From an uncultured Porphyromonadaceae bacterium (GTDB taxonomy: Bacteria; Bacteroidota; Bacteroidia; Bacteroidales; Barnesiellaceae), in contig UPYI01000013.1 of assembly GCA_900538555.1 (NCBI GenBank), positions 37,196 through 101,195 on the forward strand: a stretch of DNA of 64,000 nucleotides. Reading direction: 5' to 3'. This document shows positions 45,089 through 54,288 of the stretch, piece by piece. Both the position numbers and the translations under genes were made by a program. Position 1 is the first letter of the stretch. Every line of letters starts with the position of its first letter. The notes under the pieces are model-generated. The model was given only the letters and a program-made list of their open reading frames with translations. It was not told the origin of the DNA and searched no databases.

Positions 45089-45690
45089 AGCTTGATATGC
45101 ACTTTTTCTCCGTCTTGTTTGATGATATAGGCGGGATTTCCGCAAACGACGCAATTCTCCGGCACATCTTTGACCAACATCGTTCCGGCACCGACCGTAA
45201 CATTGTCGCCGACTTTTATGCCGCCCAATACGAACGAGCCGGCACAGATTTTCACATTATTGCCGATGATCGGGCGAGGTCCTTTGTCATGAGTGCGTCC
45301 GATGGTGACATTGTGCCAGACTTGACAGTTGTCGCCTATCGACTCGGGAAATAATATGGAGGAATATCCGTGTTGTAAAATCAGACCTTTGCCGATTTTG
45401 GAACTTTCGGTGATGAAGAAAGTCGATCGTTGATGAGGTACGATGCCCGACAGGATCATGCCGGCATCTCCCAGCCGGAAGAGCAACAGGCTTCTATATT
45501 CGCGGAATCCGGCGCACATTCTGATAAAACAAAGGAAATCGCTTTTATAATGTACGGTTCCGAGCACTTTTTCCCATTGCCGCATTTCATAGACGAGGGT
45601 ATGGTAGTTTTTATGGAAGCGAAAGAATACCCAAAGAAATGTTGCAAGGCAGCATTTGATTCTGAAAACGAATACTTTGATCGGGCTCAT
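45085..45690 (-). CDS. Hexapeptide-repeat acetyltransferase (serine acetyltransferase-like)
   Basis: 201 residues. The C-terminal 100 show left-handed beta-helix repeats: IGDNCQVWHNVTIGRTHDKG, IIGNNVKICAGSFVLGGIKV and GDNVTVGAGTMLVKDVPENC. The DKG loop and NPA end resemble CysE-type enzymes, but the N-terminus lacks the full CysE helical domain, so this is more likely a sugar O- or N-acetyltransferase of the polysaccharide pathway. A further small helical N-terminus contains no membrane segment. Confidence 0.85.
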   Translation of the reverse strand: MSPIKVFVFRIKCCLATFLWVFFRFHKNYHTLVYEMRQWEKVLGTVHYKSDFLCFIRMCAGFREYRSLLLFRLGDAGMILSGIVPHQRSTFFITESSKIGKGLILQHGYSSILFPESIGDNCQVWHNVTIGRTHDKGPRPIIGNNVKICAGSFVLGGIKVGDNVTVGAGTMLVKDVPENCVVCGNPAYIIKQDGEKVHIKL

Positions 45691-45752
45691 ATACGTTACT
45701 CGTTAATTGAATTGACATTTGAATGACATATAACTTGCTTGATACGAGGCAT

Positions 45753-46799
45753 TTACCCCCCCCCTAGCAGTGGGGATATTTTGTTCCAAAGCCATATTCT
45801 GGGTTGGTCGATGATTACGGCACTCATGAATACGCCGGTCAGTACGGCAAATATCAGGGTGATACACGATATTCCGGAGTATCCGTTGTAGATGTAAGAG
45901 ATAATATTGAAAAACACCAGGTCGTTTATCATCGGATGTCCGTGATATAAATATGCCGAGAATGCCGATCTGGAAATCCAATTGATCGTTTTGTTATGTC
46001 CGATAGGCAATGAGTCGAAATATACCAAAAGAGCCGCGGCTCCGATGATAACCAAAGGATTGATATAGCAGAACACGTCCAGATTGCTACCGAGCCGTTT
46101 TATGATATAAAAGCAAACGGAGTTGATCAGTACGGACGCTATGTAGATCGTCCCGCCCCACGACGCCAGTCGTTTGCAGGGATAGAGACGCAGATAGCGA
46201 GCCAATAAATAGAGACCGATAAAAGAAAATGAGGAATACCCGAATTCTATGAATTGGGCGGCACCGGTCCAGCCCCATATCGTTTGAAAAACGAAAAATG
46301 CGACGAGCGTATTTCTAAGTGTGGTTTTGGATGCCTTGTCGATAAAACTGTTAAGAATCGGCGAAAGAATATATAAGGCGACATAAGCCGGTATGAACCA
46401 ATAATGGGGCGGTTTCAGGAACAGGCAGGTTCTGATGCCATCGACAGAGAGATGGGCATTACCTGTCGCAATCATGAATAGATAGATGCCGAAAGAGAAA
46501 TAAAGGCATTGGAATGCAAATTTCAGGAAGCCTTTGAGGGAAGATTTGATGCCGAACCATCCGGATATGAGAATGAACACGTTTACGCAGACTGCGGATA
46601 GCGCATGGATTACGGTCCTTGTTATGGCGTTCGCCGGGTTTGACCCGAAGTTATCCGCAGTAATTCCGCCGCAATTCATGATCGCATGTATGACAAGCAC
46701 GAGGAACATCGCCAATATTCTGAGAAGTTCGATGTTCGATTGACGAGCCCCGGTTGTGACGGAACTGATAGCCGACTCTTTTGGCGAGATGGATTTCAT
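45753..46799 (-). CDS. Membrane acyltransferase (acyltransferase 3 family) ending in a G9 tract
   Basis: 348 residues, about ten membrane segments. After a 20-residue lead, SNIELLRILAMFLVLVIHAI is the conserved block with the catalytic-type His, followed by VNVFILISGWFGI. Probable O-acetyltransferase. The coding strand ends CTGCTA, nine G, TAA, so the last residues are LLGGG. The G9 run (45756-45764) is the only long homopolymeric G tract in the window. One extra G would extend the protein by about 13 residues to a stop at 45703; loss of one would also remove the stop. The gene could therefore switch between C-terminal forms by slippage. Confidence 0.88.
   Translation of the reverse strand: MKSISPKESAISSVTTGARQSNIELLRILAMFLVLVIHAIMNCGGITADNFGSNPANAITRTVIHALSAVCVNVFILISGWFGIKSSLKGFLKFAFQCLYFSFGIYLFMIATGNAHLSVDGIRTCLFLKPPHYWFIPAYVALYILSPILNSFIDKASKTTLRNTLVAFFVFQTIWGWTGAAQFIEFGYSSFSFIGLYLLARYLRLYPCKRLASWGGTIYIASVLINSVCFYIIKRLGSNLDVFCYINPLVIIGAAALLVYFDSLPIGHNKTINWISRSAFSAYLYHGHPMINDLVFFNIISYIYNGYSGISCITLIFAVLTGVFMSAVIIDQPRIWLWNKISPLLGGG
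45756..45764 (-). repeat. G9 homopolymer at the 3' end of an acyltransferase gene
   Basis: Nine consecutive C on the plus strand (G on the coding strand) immediately before the TAA stop. Such tracts are prone to slipped-strand change. Confidence 0.8.
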
Positions 46800-46864
46800 A
46801 AAAGGATTGTCAATTAACTCTTTGACGGTTGAATGAAAACGATAAACAGGTCGGGGCTGGTGTG

Positions 46865-48109
46865 TTAAATATCATCTCCTTGCGTCTGTGCGGTTTCATC
46901 GGTCATTGTCCGATCGGAAGGTGCGTGGTGGTGGAAATAACGTATGCAGGCAAAGATCATGAGGCTACCCCAAGCATAAGCAATATTTCCTGTACCGCCT
47001 CCCACACCGAGTAAGTACATGATAGTGGCTAACGACCGGAACTCGATGGCACAGGAGAACACCAGAATCAAGCCTAAGATATAGGCTATCAAACCATAGT
47101 CGTTGATTTCGCCGATCAGCTCTTTCCCTCCTTTTTTCTTTTCCTGCAAGTTGTAGTCTACGCCATGTCCGAACCAAGTGTCGAAATCGTTGAGGTCTAT
47201 CGCCTGGATCGTATTGAGCATCGGGGTGATCCGCGATGCCGCGCTACCGTCGGTCTCTATGATGTTTTGGGAATTTCCGGTCAGTGTAGCCTCTACTACG
47301 GACGAGGCGCGTTGGAATTGCTGTACTTCGAAAAACGACAAGGTGTAATATACGCCGATAAAGACAGGGATAGACAACAGCAGGTAAGCCCCTTTCATGA
47401 AATAGAGGGATAATATGCCGAGGCAGATAAATGCCGTACCGCTACCCATCGTCAGCATCGGCCACAGGAAAGCAAGGGTAATCCAAAGATGTTCCTTATC
47501 GAAAATCTGTTTGATATTGACGGGCGAACCTTGTTTGTATTCATTGCATTTCAGGTATGCGTAATATAGTATGCCGAGGATTCTTGCCGTATGGCTCGGT
47601 TCCAGCGATAGTGACGGAAGCTTGTTTATCGACAGGAAGAACTGGTTGTTCAGATTCACCAGAGGCATGAACCGGATGCCTGCCAATATCAATACCTGCT
47701 GACAGATCAGGCAGATGGAGTAGGCAAGGATCATGGCCTTTACAAACCGGATGAAGTATTCGAGCGAAAATACACCTTTGTATAGGTAATTGTAGAAGGT
47801 GAAAAAGGTAATGACGAACATGCCTAAATATCCGATAGTCGATAACCGGAACGTTGCGGCATGGAACAGTGCCGACAGAATGATATTGATCAGATACAGC
47901 ATGCCCAGTACGACCGCTTTGCTCATATACGGCACTCTTAGCAGGAATATAAACGGCATCAATGCCATCATTCCCACTTTTACCGGACTGATGGTATATC
48001 CTTCGATAAAGACGATCTGGATATTCAGAATTACCAATATGGCTGTTGCTATATTTCTGTCGGTAATATGACGTACGATGGTGGAAAGTCGGGGTATCTT
48101 GATTTCCAT
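46865..48109 (-). CDS. Wzy-like O-antigen/exopolysaccharide polymerase
   Basis: 414 residues with about ten to twelve hydrophobic segments and a larger soluble loop around 265-330 (QRASSVVEATLTGNSQNII ... FDTWFGHGVDYNLQE). PSHTARILGILYYAYLKC and the GHG motif in the loop are as in O-antigen polymerase/ligase proteins, whose sequences are otherwise poorly conserved. In the Wzx/Wzy route it would join flipped repeat units on the periplasmic side. The wzx-like gene lies in the same operon at 59560. No other polymerase candidate is seen. Confidence 0.75.
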   Translation of the reverse strand: MEIKIPRLSTIVRHITDRNIATAILVILNIQIVFIEGYTISPVKVGMMALMPFIFLLRVPYMSKAVVLGMLYLINIILSALFHAATFRLSTIGYLGMFVITFFTFYNYLYKGVFSLEYFIRFVKAMILAYSICLICQQVLILAGIRFMPLVNLNNQFFLSINKLPSLSLEPSHTARILGILYYAYLKCNEYKQGSPVNIKQIFDKEHLWITLAFLWPMLTMGSGTAFICLGILSLYFMKGAYLLLSIPVFIGVYYTLSFFEVQQFQRASSVVEATLTGNSQNIIETDGSAASRITPMLNTIQAIDLNDFDTWFGHGVDYNLQEKKKGGKELIGEINDYGLIAYILGLILVFSCAIEFRSLATIMYLLGVGGGTGNIAYAWGSLMIFACIRYFHHHAPSDRTMTDETAQTQGDDI

Positions 48110-48146
48110 ATTGGGCTTGGGTTTGTATCGTTGCCTCGATCGGCGT

Positions 48147-49004
48147 TTATCGTTTGTTTTTTATTTGGCGGAACATCTTGAAAAGAGCTACATAGGTGCG
48201 GATGGAGAGCCGTGCAATGGCTTTGCCTGTGCGGCTGTCGCCGCTATATCGTTCTATGAAATATATGCGGGAACGCTTCCACCGTTCGAACCGGACTACC
48301 GGATCGCCTTTTTCGCTGTTTACGTGGGCATGTATGGCTTGTGCTTCGGACAGATAGTACATTTTCAGCCCGGCTTGTTCCACTTGCCGGCTAAGGATAG
48401 CTTCTTCGCAATACAGGAATACGTTTTCGTCGAAATATCCGATCGATTGTGCGAACTCCATCCGGATCAGAAAGCAGCACCCGCTTACTTTGTGACAGGG
48501 GTGGCTTTCCCGATAGTTGTCGATAAATTTATAGGCGTCCGTATTTTTCTTGCCGAACAGGTCGGAAACCCATCCGAAACTGTTTTTCCAGTTCCCGTCG
48601 CGGTACATCGGGCTTTGGTGAATGCCGTCTTTCCCGATTATATCCGAGCCGACTACGGCGATAGTGCCGTCTTGTTCTGCCCGTTCGGTGAGACGGAACA
48701 GGTAGTCGGTCTGGGGAAATTCCATATCCGGATTGGCGATCAAGGCATAGCGGTATCCTTTGCTTGCGGCGTAACGCAGACCGACGTTGTTCCCGGCATT
48801 ATATCCCCGGTTCTCTCCGTTTTCCAATAGCGTGCAGCATTCTTCCCGGCATACGAGCCGGATTTTTTCCACCTCTTCGGGGCGGGAGCAATTGTCTACG
48901 ACGACGGGTTCGGTTTCGATATGCTCTTGCCGTTTCAGGTGGGAAATACATTTGCGGCAATCGTCGGAAGAGTTATAGTTGAGAATGATAACGGCTATTT
49001 TCAT
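48147..49004 (-). CDS. GT2-family glycosyltransferase
   Basis: 285 residues from the ATG at 49004; the open frame continues far upstream through the HAD-like gene but the family start is MKIAVIILNYNSSDDCRKCI, and 49004 overlaps the preceding stop by 4 bases. VVVDNCSRPEEVEKIRL, NRGYNAGNNVGLRYAASKGY and LIANPDMEFPQ (metal-binding NPD in place of DxD) mark the rhamnosyltransferase-like GT2 subgroup. A late CCFLIRMEFAQSIGYFDENVF supports this. The acceptor and sugar are not known. Confidence 0.88.
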   Translation of the reverse strand: MKIAVIILNYNSSDDCRKCISHLKRQEHIETEPVVVDNCSRPEEVEKIRLVCREECCTLLENGENRGYNAGNNVGLRYAASKGYRYALIANPDMEFPQTDYLFRLTERAEQDGTIAVVGSDIIGKDGIHQSPMYRDGNWKNSFGWVSDLFGKKNTDAYKFIDNYRESHPCHKVSGCCFLIRMEFAQSIGYFDENVFLYCEEAILSRQVEQAGLKMYYLSEAQAIHAHVNSEKGDPVVRFERWKRSRIYFIERYSGDSRTGKAIARLSIRTYVALFKMFRQIKNKR

Positions 49005-50893
49005 CTGTTCTTGATGTATTTCGAATATAATGCTTGTCGTATTCTGCCCGTTTTGATCCGGATTTTCCAGAGCCGGGACGATAAACGGTAACCGCAAGTC
49101 ATTTGCAGGCTCGCTTTGTCGAATGCCGTGATGTTCTTTCCGGTACAAATTAAAGCGAACAGTTCTGCCGCAGACAGTTTTCGGGCAAATGCGGTCGTGT
49201 CGAAATCGTCGGTTTGGGAAAACGGGAGCAGGTCGGTACGGTCTTTCAGCGTAGCGATCGAGTCCAAAGCCGAGGTTGCCCAGATAAAAAGAGCGTATTC
49301 CGGGGCGATACCGGTTTGGACTATGGCGTCGGAGATCCATTCGATCGTGTGGATGTTGGCGAGTGTTATCCGGGTATCCGTTTTCGTTTTACCGGCGGGA
49401 AACACCGGAACGATCCCTCCTTCCCCGCTTTGTTCGTACCCGATCGTAGTAGGATAGGGCGATGCGGAAAAGTAGTTCTCGATCAATGCCGTCGCTTCGG
49501 TCGAAAGCTGTCCGGCATGGAAATAAGAACAGTAGTCGCCGTATTGCGAGTGCAATACATCTCCCCGTATCCCGTAGTAATAAAACGTTACGGGGTTGTA
49601 TCCTGCCTGTTTCAGGATGGCGTTGAGCATCAGCCGGGATGTCCCTAACCATCCGACATCTACCATTGCCGACTTTTGTCCGTTCAGTACGCCTTCCTGT
49701 TTTAAGTAGCCGAGCAGAAGTTCGTGCCGTTCTTTCGCTCTTTCTTGCAGAATGGGGGTATAAGGGCTGTCGAAGATCTTCGACAGGAAATCGTCGGCTT
49801 GTTCACGGGTGGTGATCTTGTCGTATGCAAATGTGATTCCCGATGCAGCCAGTTCTTGGCTGTCGGTACTTAACAGGCTCAACAGCGACGATACTTTTTT
49901 CCGGACGACACTTTTGCGGTCCAATGCTTCCAGAAATGTCGTTTCCGAGCCTCCCGACAGATAAGGAAGCATCAGCGACTTCCGGGAAAGGAAAAGGTAG
50001 TGCAGGGTTATTCCGCTGTATTCCGGTAAAAATTTTTGAGCGGATTTAAGCAGGATATAGCTGTCGCGGGAGAGGAAGTAAAGTTGCTTTACGTCGTCTT
50101 TCCGGGCTTGTTCGAAAATAAATCTGACATAAGGTATATAGGCGGGGGCGATATGATCGGCGGCGATCGACACGAACGGATCGTTTCCGGAACGGATTCG
50201 GGCACATCGGCTCAATCCGGCAAGTACGGATAGGGCGCATTCTTCCCGCAAACCACTGGAACAGGATTCCATGCGTTGTTCTATCGGCGTGAACCGGGTA
50301 TCTATGAGGGTTGCCTTTATTCCCTTTTTGCGGGGCGTCTTTACGTCGCTATGCCGATTGTCTCCGAAGTGTTGCCAGCTTTCGGGAGTCAGAAGACGGC
50401 GTACGTTGTCGAACAATTTTCCGTCCGCTTTCCGGGCACCTTGTTCGCACGATACGAATACCGGTTCGTCTTCGAGCAGGCAGCCCGATTCCCGAAGTAT
50501 GTCGGACAGGAATCGGCTGTCGAGGTACATGTCCGATATGAAGCAGATACGGAATCCCTCGTCCCGTTTCTTTTCGATCAACGTTTTTACCGCCGGGTTT
50601 ACAACCAGATTCTCCTTTTCCGTCTGTTTCTCGGCGAGCATCAGCTCCTCCGGGGTATATTCCGGAAATCCCGACAGGGCGGTATCGTCGTATATTTCGG
50701 CAAGAGTCGGGTTCTTGCTTCGGGTTCTTGCCGCAGCTTCCTGTTCGGCACGGCATCGCCATAAGAAAAAATCCTCCCGTTTCGAAGCCGTGTCGGGATA
50801 CAGTCTTTTTGCCGATAGGTAGAAGATATTGCGGGGATGTCCGCATTTCCGTATCAGCACCGTGTCGAATATGTCGAATGAAGCTAATTTCAT
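49001..50893 (-). CDS. Large HAD-superfamily-like protein of polysaccharide locus
   Basis: 630 residues, no signal peptide. The first 200 form a HAD-like hydrolase domain: ASFDIFDTVLIRKCGHP has the DxD nucleophile motif, then RICFISDMYLDSRFL with the Ser/Thr motif and GDNRHSDVKTPRKKGIKA with the terminal acidic motif. The remaining 400 residues (FEQARKDDVKQLYFLSRDSY, DVGWLGTSRLMLNAILKQAG) belong to the long C-terminal part seen in COG5610-like proteins of capsule and O-antigen loci. Whether it acts as a phosphatase, a phosphotransfer enzyme or a sugar-modifying enzyme is unknown. It overlaps the downstream GT2 gene by 4 bases. Confidence 0.8.
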   Translation of the reverse strand: MKLASFDIFDTVLIRKCGHPRNIFYLSAKRLYPDTASKREDFFLWRCRAEQEAAARTRSKNPTLAEIYDDTALSGFPEYTPEELMLAEKQTEKENLVVNPAVKTLIEKKRDEGFRICFISDMYLDSRFLSDILRESGCLLEDEPVFVSCEQGARKADGKLFDNVRRLLTPESWQHFGDNRHSDVKTPRKKGIKATLIDTRFTPIEQRMESCSSGLREECALSVLAGLSRCARIRSGNDPFVSIAADHIAPAYIPYVRFIFEQARKDDVKQLYFLSRDSYILLKSAQKFLPEYSGITLHYLFLSRKSLMLPYLSGGSETTFLEALDRKSVVRKKVSSLLSLLSTDSQELAASGITFAYDKITTREQADDFLSKIFDSPYTPILQERAKERHELLLGYLKQEGVLNGQKSAMVDVGWLGTSRLMLNAILKQAGYNPVTFYYYGIRGDVLHSQYGDYCSYFHAGQLSTEATALIENYFSASPYPTTIGYEQSGEGGIVPVFPAGKTKTDTRITLANIHTIEWISDAIVQTGIAPEYALFIWATSALDSIATLKDRTDLLPFSQTDDFDTTAFARKLSAAELFALICTGKNITAFDKASLQMTCGYRLSSRLWKIRIKTGRIRQALYSKYIKNR

Positions 50894-50920
50894 AAATGAA
50901 ACCGGTTGGGGATAGATAGG

Positions 50921-51916
50921 TTATTTCTTCACTTTCGCTACGATGTTCCGTAACGATGCCATTCCTTTCAGCAGGATGAATGAGCTGGATATCAGATGGA
51001 ATTTGATACCTTTTCCCCGTATCCCTCTTTCTTTCATGAAAGAATAGGCTCGCCGGATATTGAATTGCGCTTTTGCCTTTAAATCGCGATCGAGTCTTTT
51101 CCGTTGTTGCAGGTATGTACTTTCGGCGATATACAGGCATTGGATGTAATCCGCGTTCAACCGCTGGATAATGTCGTTGTCTTGTATCTTCTCCGAGATG
51201 AGGCTGTACAGCGGGATGATTTGATTCAGCCGGTCGATGTATTGCGAAACGGAGAGATGCACTACGCTCATGGCATGTTGCCGGTAATAGTATGTCGCAT
51301 CGCAAACGGCGACACTCGATACGGACAACAGCAGTTTGCGATAGTCCAGTTCGTCGTTGAAACAGCTGTTGCAATCGTCGTCGTATATTTCCGAGACGAA
51401 AGACCGGTATCGTTCCGCATCGATCAGCAATCCGGCTAAGTTCAGTTGCCAGGTGCCGATTGTCAGTTTGCAAGCCTCCGTACCGGTCATTATCCGGTCG
51501 AAATCGAAGGTCTTGGACGGGATTTGCCGGGCGTCGGGTTCCCCATTCGTCCCGCAGTATTGAAGTTTGCTAAGTATCAGGTCGGCGCCGGTTTCCTCCT
51601 TTTTAGCCAAAAGTTTTTCCAGATACCGTTCTTCGATGAAGTCGTCCGAGTCGATATGGGAGATAAGATCGCCGTTCGCAGCCAGTATACCGTCGTATCG
51701 GGGCTTTCTTGCTCCGCCGGAATTGGATTTCCGCCGGATGAGCCGGATCCGGTCCTCCTCTTTCCGATAGCTTTCGACCACGGCTACCGTGTCGTCGGTC
51801 GAACAGTCATCGACAATGACAAGCTCCCAGTCGGGATAGGTCTGGCGGATAATACTTTCTATGGCGAATCCGATGAATTTCGCCGCGTTATACGTGGGGA
51901 TGACAATCGATATCAT
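50921..51916 (-). CDS. GT2-family glycosyltransferase
   Basis: 331 residues. ISIVIPTYNAAKFIGFAIES, LVIVDDCSTDDTVAVVESY, SNSGGARKPRYDGILAANGD and LISHIDSDDFIEERYLEKLL with the DSDD metal site are standard GT2 features. The last 100 residues are helical and probably bind the membrane or partner enzymes. Its start overlaps the propeller-protein gene by 4 bases (51913-51916). Confidence 0.9.
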   Translation of the reverse strand: MISIVIPTYNAAKFIGFAIESIIRQTYPDWELVIVDDCSTDDTVAVVESYRKEEDRIRLIRRKSNSGGARKPRYDGILAANGDLISHIDSDDFIEERYLEKLLAKKEETGADLILSKLQYCGTNGEPDARQIPSKTFDFDRIMTGTEACKLTIGTWQLNLAGLLIDAERYRSFVSEIYDDDCNSCFNDELDYRKLLLSVSSVAVCDATYYYRQHAMSVVHLSVSQYIDRLNQIIPLYSLISEKIQDNDIIQRLNADYIQCLYIAESTYLQQRKRLDRDLKAKAQFNIRRAYSFMKERGIRGKGIKFHLISSSFILLKGMASLRNIVAKVKK

Positions 51917-53082
51917 ATACGTTGAGAGGAATTATGACGGGTTAGGAACTCTACGATCGGCCGTTTGCCGTACAGATATAAAAAGCGTTTGGTATTGCCG
52001 ATGGCGAGAGCGTTTTTCAGTTTCGTATATTTCGGGAAAAATTGTTTGAATGTGCAATAGGGCTTTTCGTCGATAGAGACGATTCCCAACTCTTCGGGAG
52101 CGGGACCTTCCAGAATGCCGATCGACGTTTTAAACGTATCGTTTGCACTGAAATATACCCGGTATCCCTGCTCCGTCCCGATCATGCAGGAGCGGTATAA
52201 ATCCCGGTAGTAGAACGATCCGATTGTTCTGGACGGCAATAACAGCGATTTTACATATTCGAACGATATGCCGTCGGTGCTTTCCCATAACGATAGGTCT
52301 ATGCGGTCGAATACGATCATGCGGTAGACACCGTCGATAAACGATACGTCTATGTGCCACGGGTTTACGTCGTATCCGTTCAATGTACATACGGTCGCTT
52401 TGTTCCAGCTGTGCGGTTCCGAGGAGCAAGAGTAGGCGATATGTCTTTGCCCCGGGCAAATATCATCGACATACCACATGCGGTACATTCCGTCCCGGAA
52501 CAGTATGGCTGGGCTTACCAGCATCTTCCCGAGCGGATGACCGGGCTGGGTAAGGTCTGCCAATATTTCCCGGTCGCTCCAATGAACGCCGTCGGTCGAT
52601 ATTTTTCTTAACAGACAGACATGCCGATGCTGTTCGTAATCGCCGTGCCGGTGATTTATGCGGTACCAGCATTCCATTCTTTCTCCGTCATATACCAGAT
52701 GCGGATCGGAAAAATAGTCACGGTCCGTTACTTCCTGTTTGCTTAACTGGTCTATCGGATTCGGGCTGCTCTCGTCCCAATGGATTCCGTCGTCGGAGAC
52801 ATGGATCGACGGGCATTCGAACCGGTCGCGGTAGTTCTCCCCTTTGTCGGGATAGGCACAACAGAAAGGTGTTTCGGCTAAATAGTATTTATGTCCTTGC
52901 CAGCCCTCCTTGAAATAGATTACGGACGGATGATACGGCGAATCCGTGCCGTCGAACGTCCGGATCGTGAGGGGCGACTGGTTGTATCTTTTCTGCAAGC
53001 GCATCCATTCCCGATACATGAGCCCGGTTTCGAGTATGAGCAGGCAGAGCAATATCGCCGATATGATGTACAATACATTCAT
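51913..53082 (-). CDS. Membrane-anchored beta-propeller protein (GH43/GH32-like)
   Basis: 389 residues. One N-terminal membrane segment (VLYIISAILLCLLILETGL), then a five-bladed-propeller-like domain with repeats such as CPSIHVSDDGIHWDES, DYFSDPHLVYDGERMECWY, LLRKISTDGVHWSDREI, VSPAILFRDGMYRMWYVDD and LSLWESTDGISFEYVKS. This pattern of DG-x-W blades and a DPH site is like GH43/GH32 glycosidases and related domains fused to glycosyltransferases. It could trim the polysaccharide, be a transferase, or be a non-enzymatic binding part. It is embedded with 4-base overlaps on both sides, so it is a working part of the operon. Confidence 0.7.
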   Translation of the reverse strand: MNVLYIISAILLCLLILETGLMYREWMRLQKRYNQSPLTIRTFDGTDSPYHPSVIYFKEGWQGHKYYLAETPFCCAYPDKGENYRDRFECPSIHVSDDGIHWDESSPNPIDQLSKQEVTDRDYFSDPHLVYDGERMECWYRINHRHGDYEQHRHVCLLRKISTDGVHWSDREILADLTQPGHPLGKMLVSPAILFRDGMYRMWYVDDICPGQRHIAYSCSSEPHSWNKATVCTLNGYDVNPWHIDVSFIDGVYRMIVFDRIDLSLWESTDGISFEYVKSLLLPSRTIGSFYYRDLYRSCMIGTEQGYRVYFSANDTFKTSIGILEGPAPEELGIVSIDEKPYCTFKQFFPKYTKLKNALAIGNTKRFLYLYGKRPIVEFLTRHNSSQRI

Positions 53083-54272
53083 TGTTTCAGTAAATTATTG
53101 AACAGTCCGATCCATTTGCCGGCGATAGCATCCGCATCGAAACGATGTATGCTTTGGATGCCGTTGGCAGACATCCGGTTTCTCCGTTCCGTGTCGCTCA
53201 TCAGCAGGGACAGTTTCTTTACATATTCATCTTCGTCGAAAGCCTTGACCGAGAATCCGTTTTCACCGTCGGAAATAATATCGTGCAGGCTGGAAAAGTT
53301 GTTGTATGCGATCGGGACGCATCCGTACGATTGGGCTTCGACGAGAACCATCGGGAACCCTTCGGTCGTACTTGTCATGCACAGGATTGCCGCTTGGGTG
53401 TAATATTCCGACGGGTTGCAGAATCCGACGACTTCCGCATTCTTTATACCGTGTTTTGCGATCAGCCCTTTATAGTAGTCCCAGTCGCCCGACCCTAAGA
53501 TTTTCAGTTGCCATTCGGGGTGAATCCGGTTGATTCGTTTCCAGATCTGCAACATCCGGTCGGTTCGTTTCTGTCCGTATTCCAACCGCCCGCACCAAAC
53601 GACGGTCTTCTCTTTTTCGGGAAGTGTTTCGCTGTCGGGAATTGCCGTGACTACCGGATTGTTTATGGCTGTCAGCCGGTCGGCATCGGGGATACCGATA
53701 TATTTCTTGAACGGACCGATCATCGAATCGGAGAGAAGGGAGACGATGTCGGACATCTCATACAGATAGCGGTATCTATTCCCGATCCTTCTTTCCTGTT
53801 GCGATTTGCCGGAGAGTATGTATTTCCCGAACCGGAGGGTGTCGAGTATATACAATTTGGGATTCCTTTCGATTTTGTAGCGGTTGAAAAACGAATTGGC
53901 TAATATCTCGGCATCGTGTCTTACATCGAAATGCAGCACCGATACGATTTTTACGAGATCTTTTACCGCATGGCACAACCGGTTGAAATCGTCGATGAGG
54001 GCGTGTTGGTGGAGAAGGACATCCGATTTTTGTCCGGCGACCGTTTGGCGTAAGAACCGGATGTTCTGCGGCGAGTCTATGACCGATTCGTCGGGTAGGA
54101 ACAACTGTTCGATGCCTTCTACAACCTCTTTTTTGATCGGGCTGGGGCAGAAGCAGATTATTCTCACTTGATGTCCCTGCTTTTTCCAGATATTGGCTAA
54201 GGTAAGGGAAACCCGTTTGTCGCCCCCTATGAATTGAGGTTGGGGATCCCAGCTCGTTATCAGTATATTCAT
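53079..54272 (-). CDS. GT4-family glycosyltransferase
   Basis: 397 residues. N-terminus MNILITSWDPQPQFIGGDKR with the glycine-rich acceptor loop; C-terminal GT-B domain has VVWCGRLEYGQKRTDRMLQI, LKILGSGDWDYYKGLI and the block TSTTEGFPMVLVEAQSYGCV with the two conserved Glu. Retaining sugar transfer at the cytoplasmic membrane face. Overlaps the propeller gene by 4 bases and follows the GT2 gene after 16 bases. Confidence 0.9.
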   Translation of the reverse strand: MNILITSWDPQPQFIGGDKRVSLTLANIWKKQGHQVRIICFCPSPIKKEVVEGIEQLFLPDESVIDSPQNIRFLRQTVAGQKSDVLLHQHALIDDFNRLCHAVKDLVKIVSVLHFDVRHDAEILANSFFNRYKIERNPKLYILDTLRFGKYILSGKSQQERRIGNRYRYLYEMSDIVSLLSDSMIGPFKKYIGIPDADRLTAINNPVVTAIPDSETLPEKEKTVVWCGRLEYGQKRTDRMLQIWKRINRIHPEWQLKILGSGDWDYYKGLIAKHGIKNAEVVGFCNPSEYYTQAAILCMTSTTEGFPMVLVEAQSYGCVPIAYNNFSSLHDIISDGENGFSVKAFDEDEYVKKLSLLMSDTERRNRMSANGIQSIHRFDADAIAGKWIGLFNNLLKQ

Positions 54273-54288
54273 GTGTTCCTTCTGTTTC

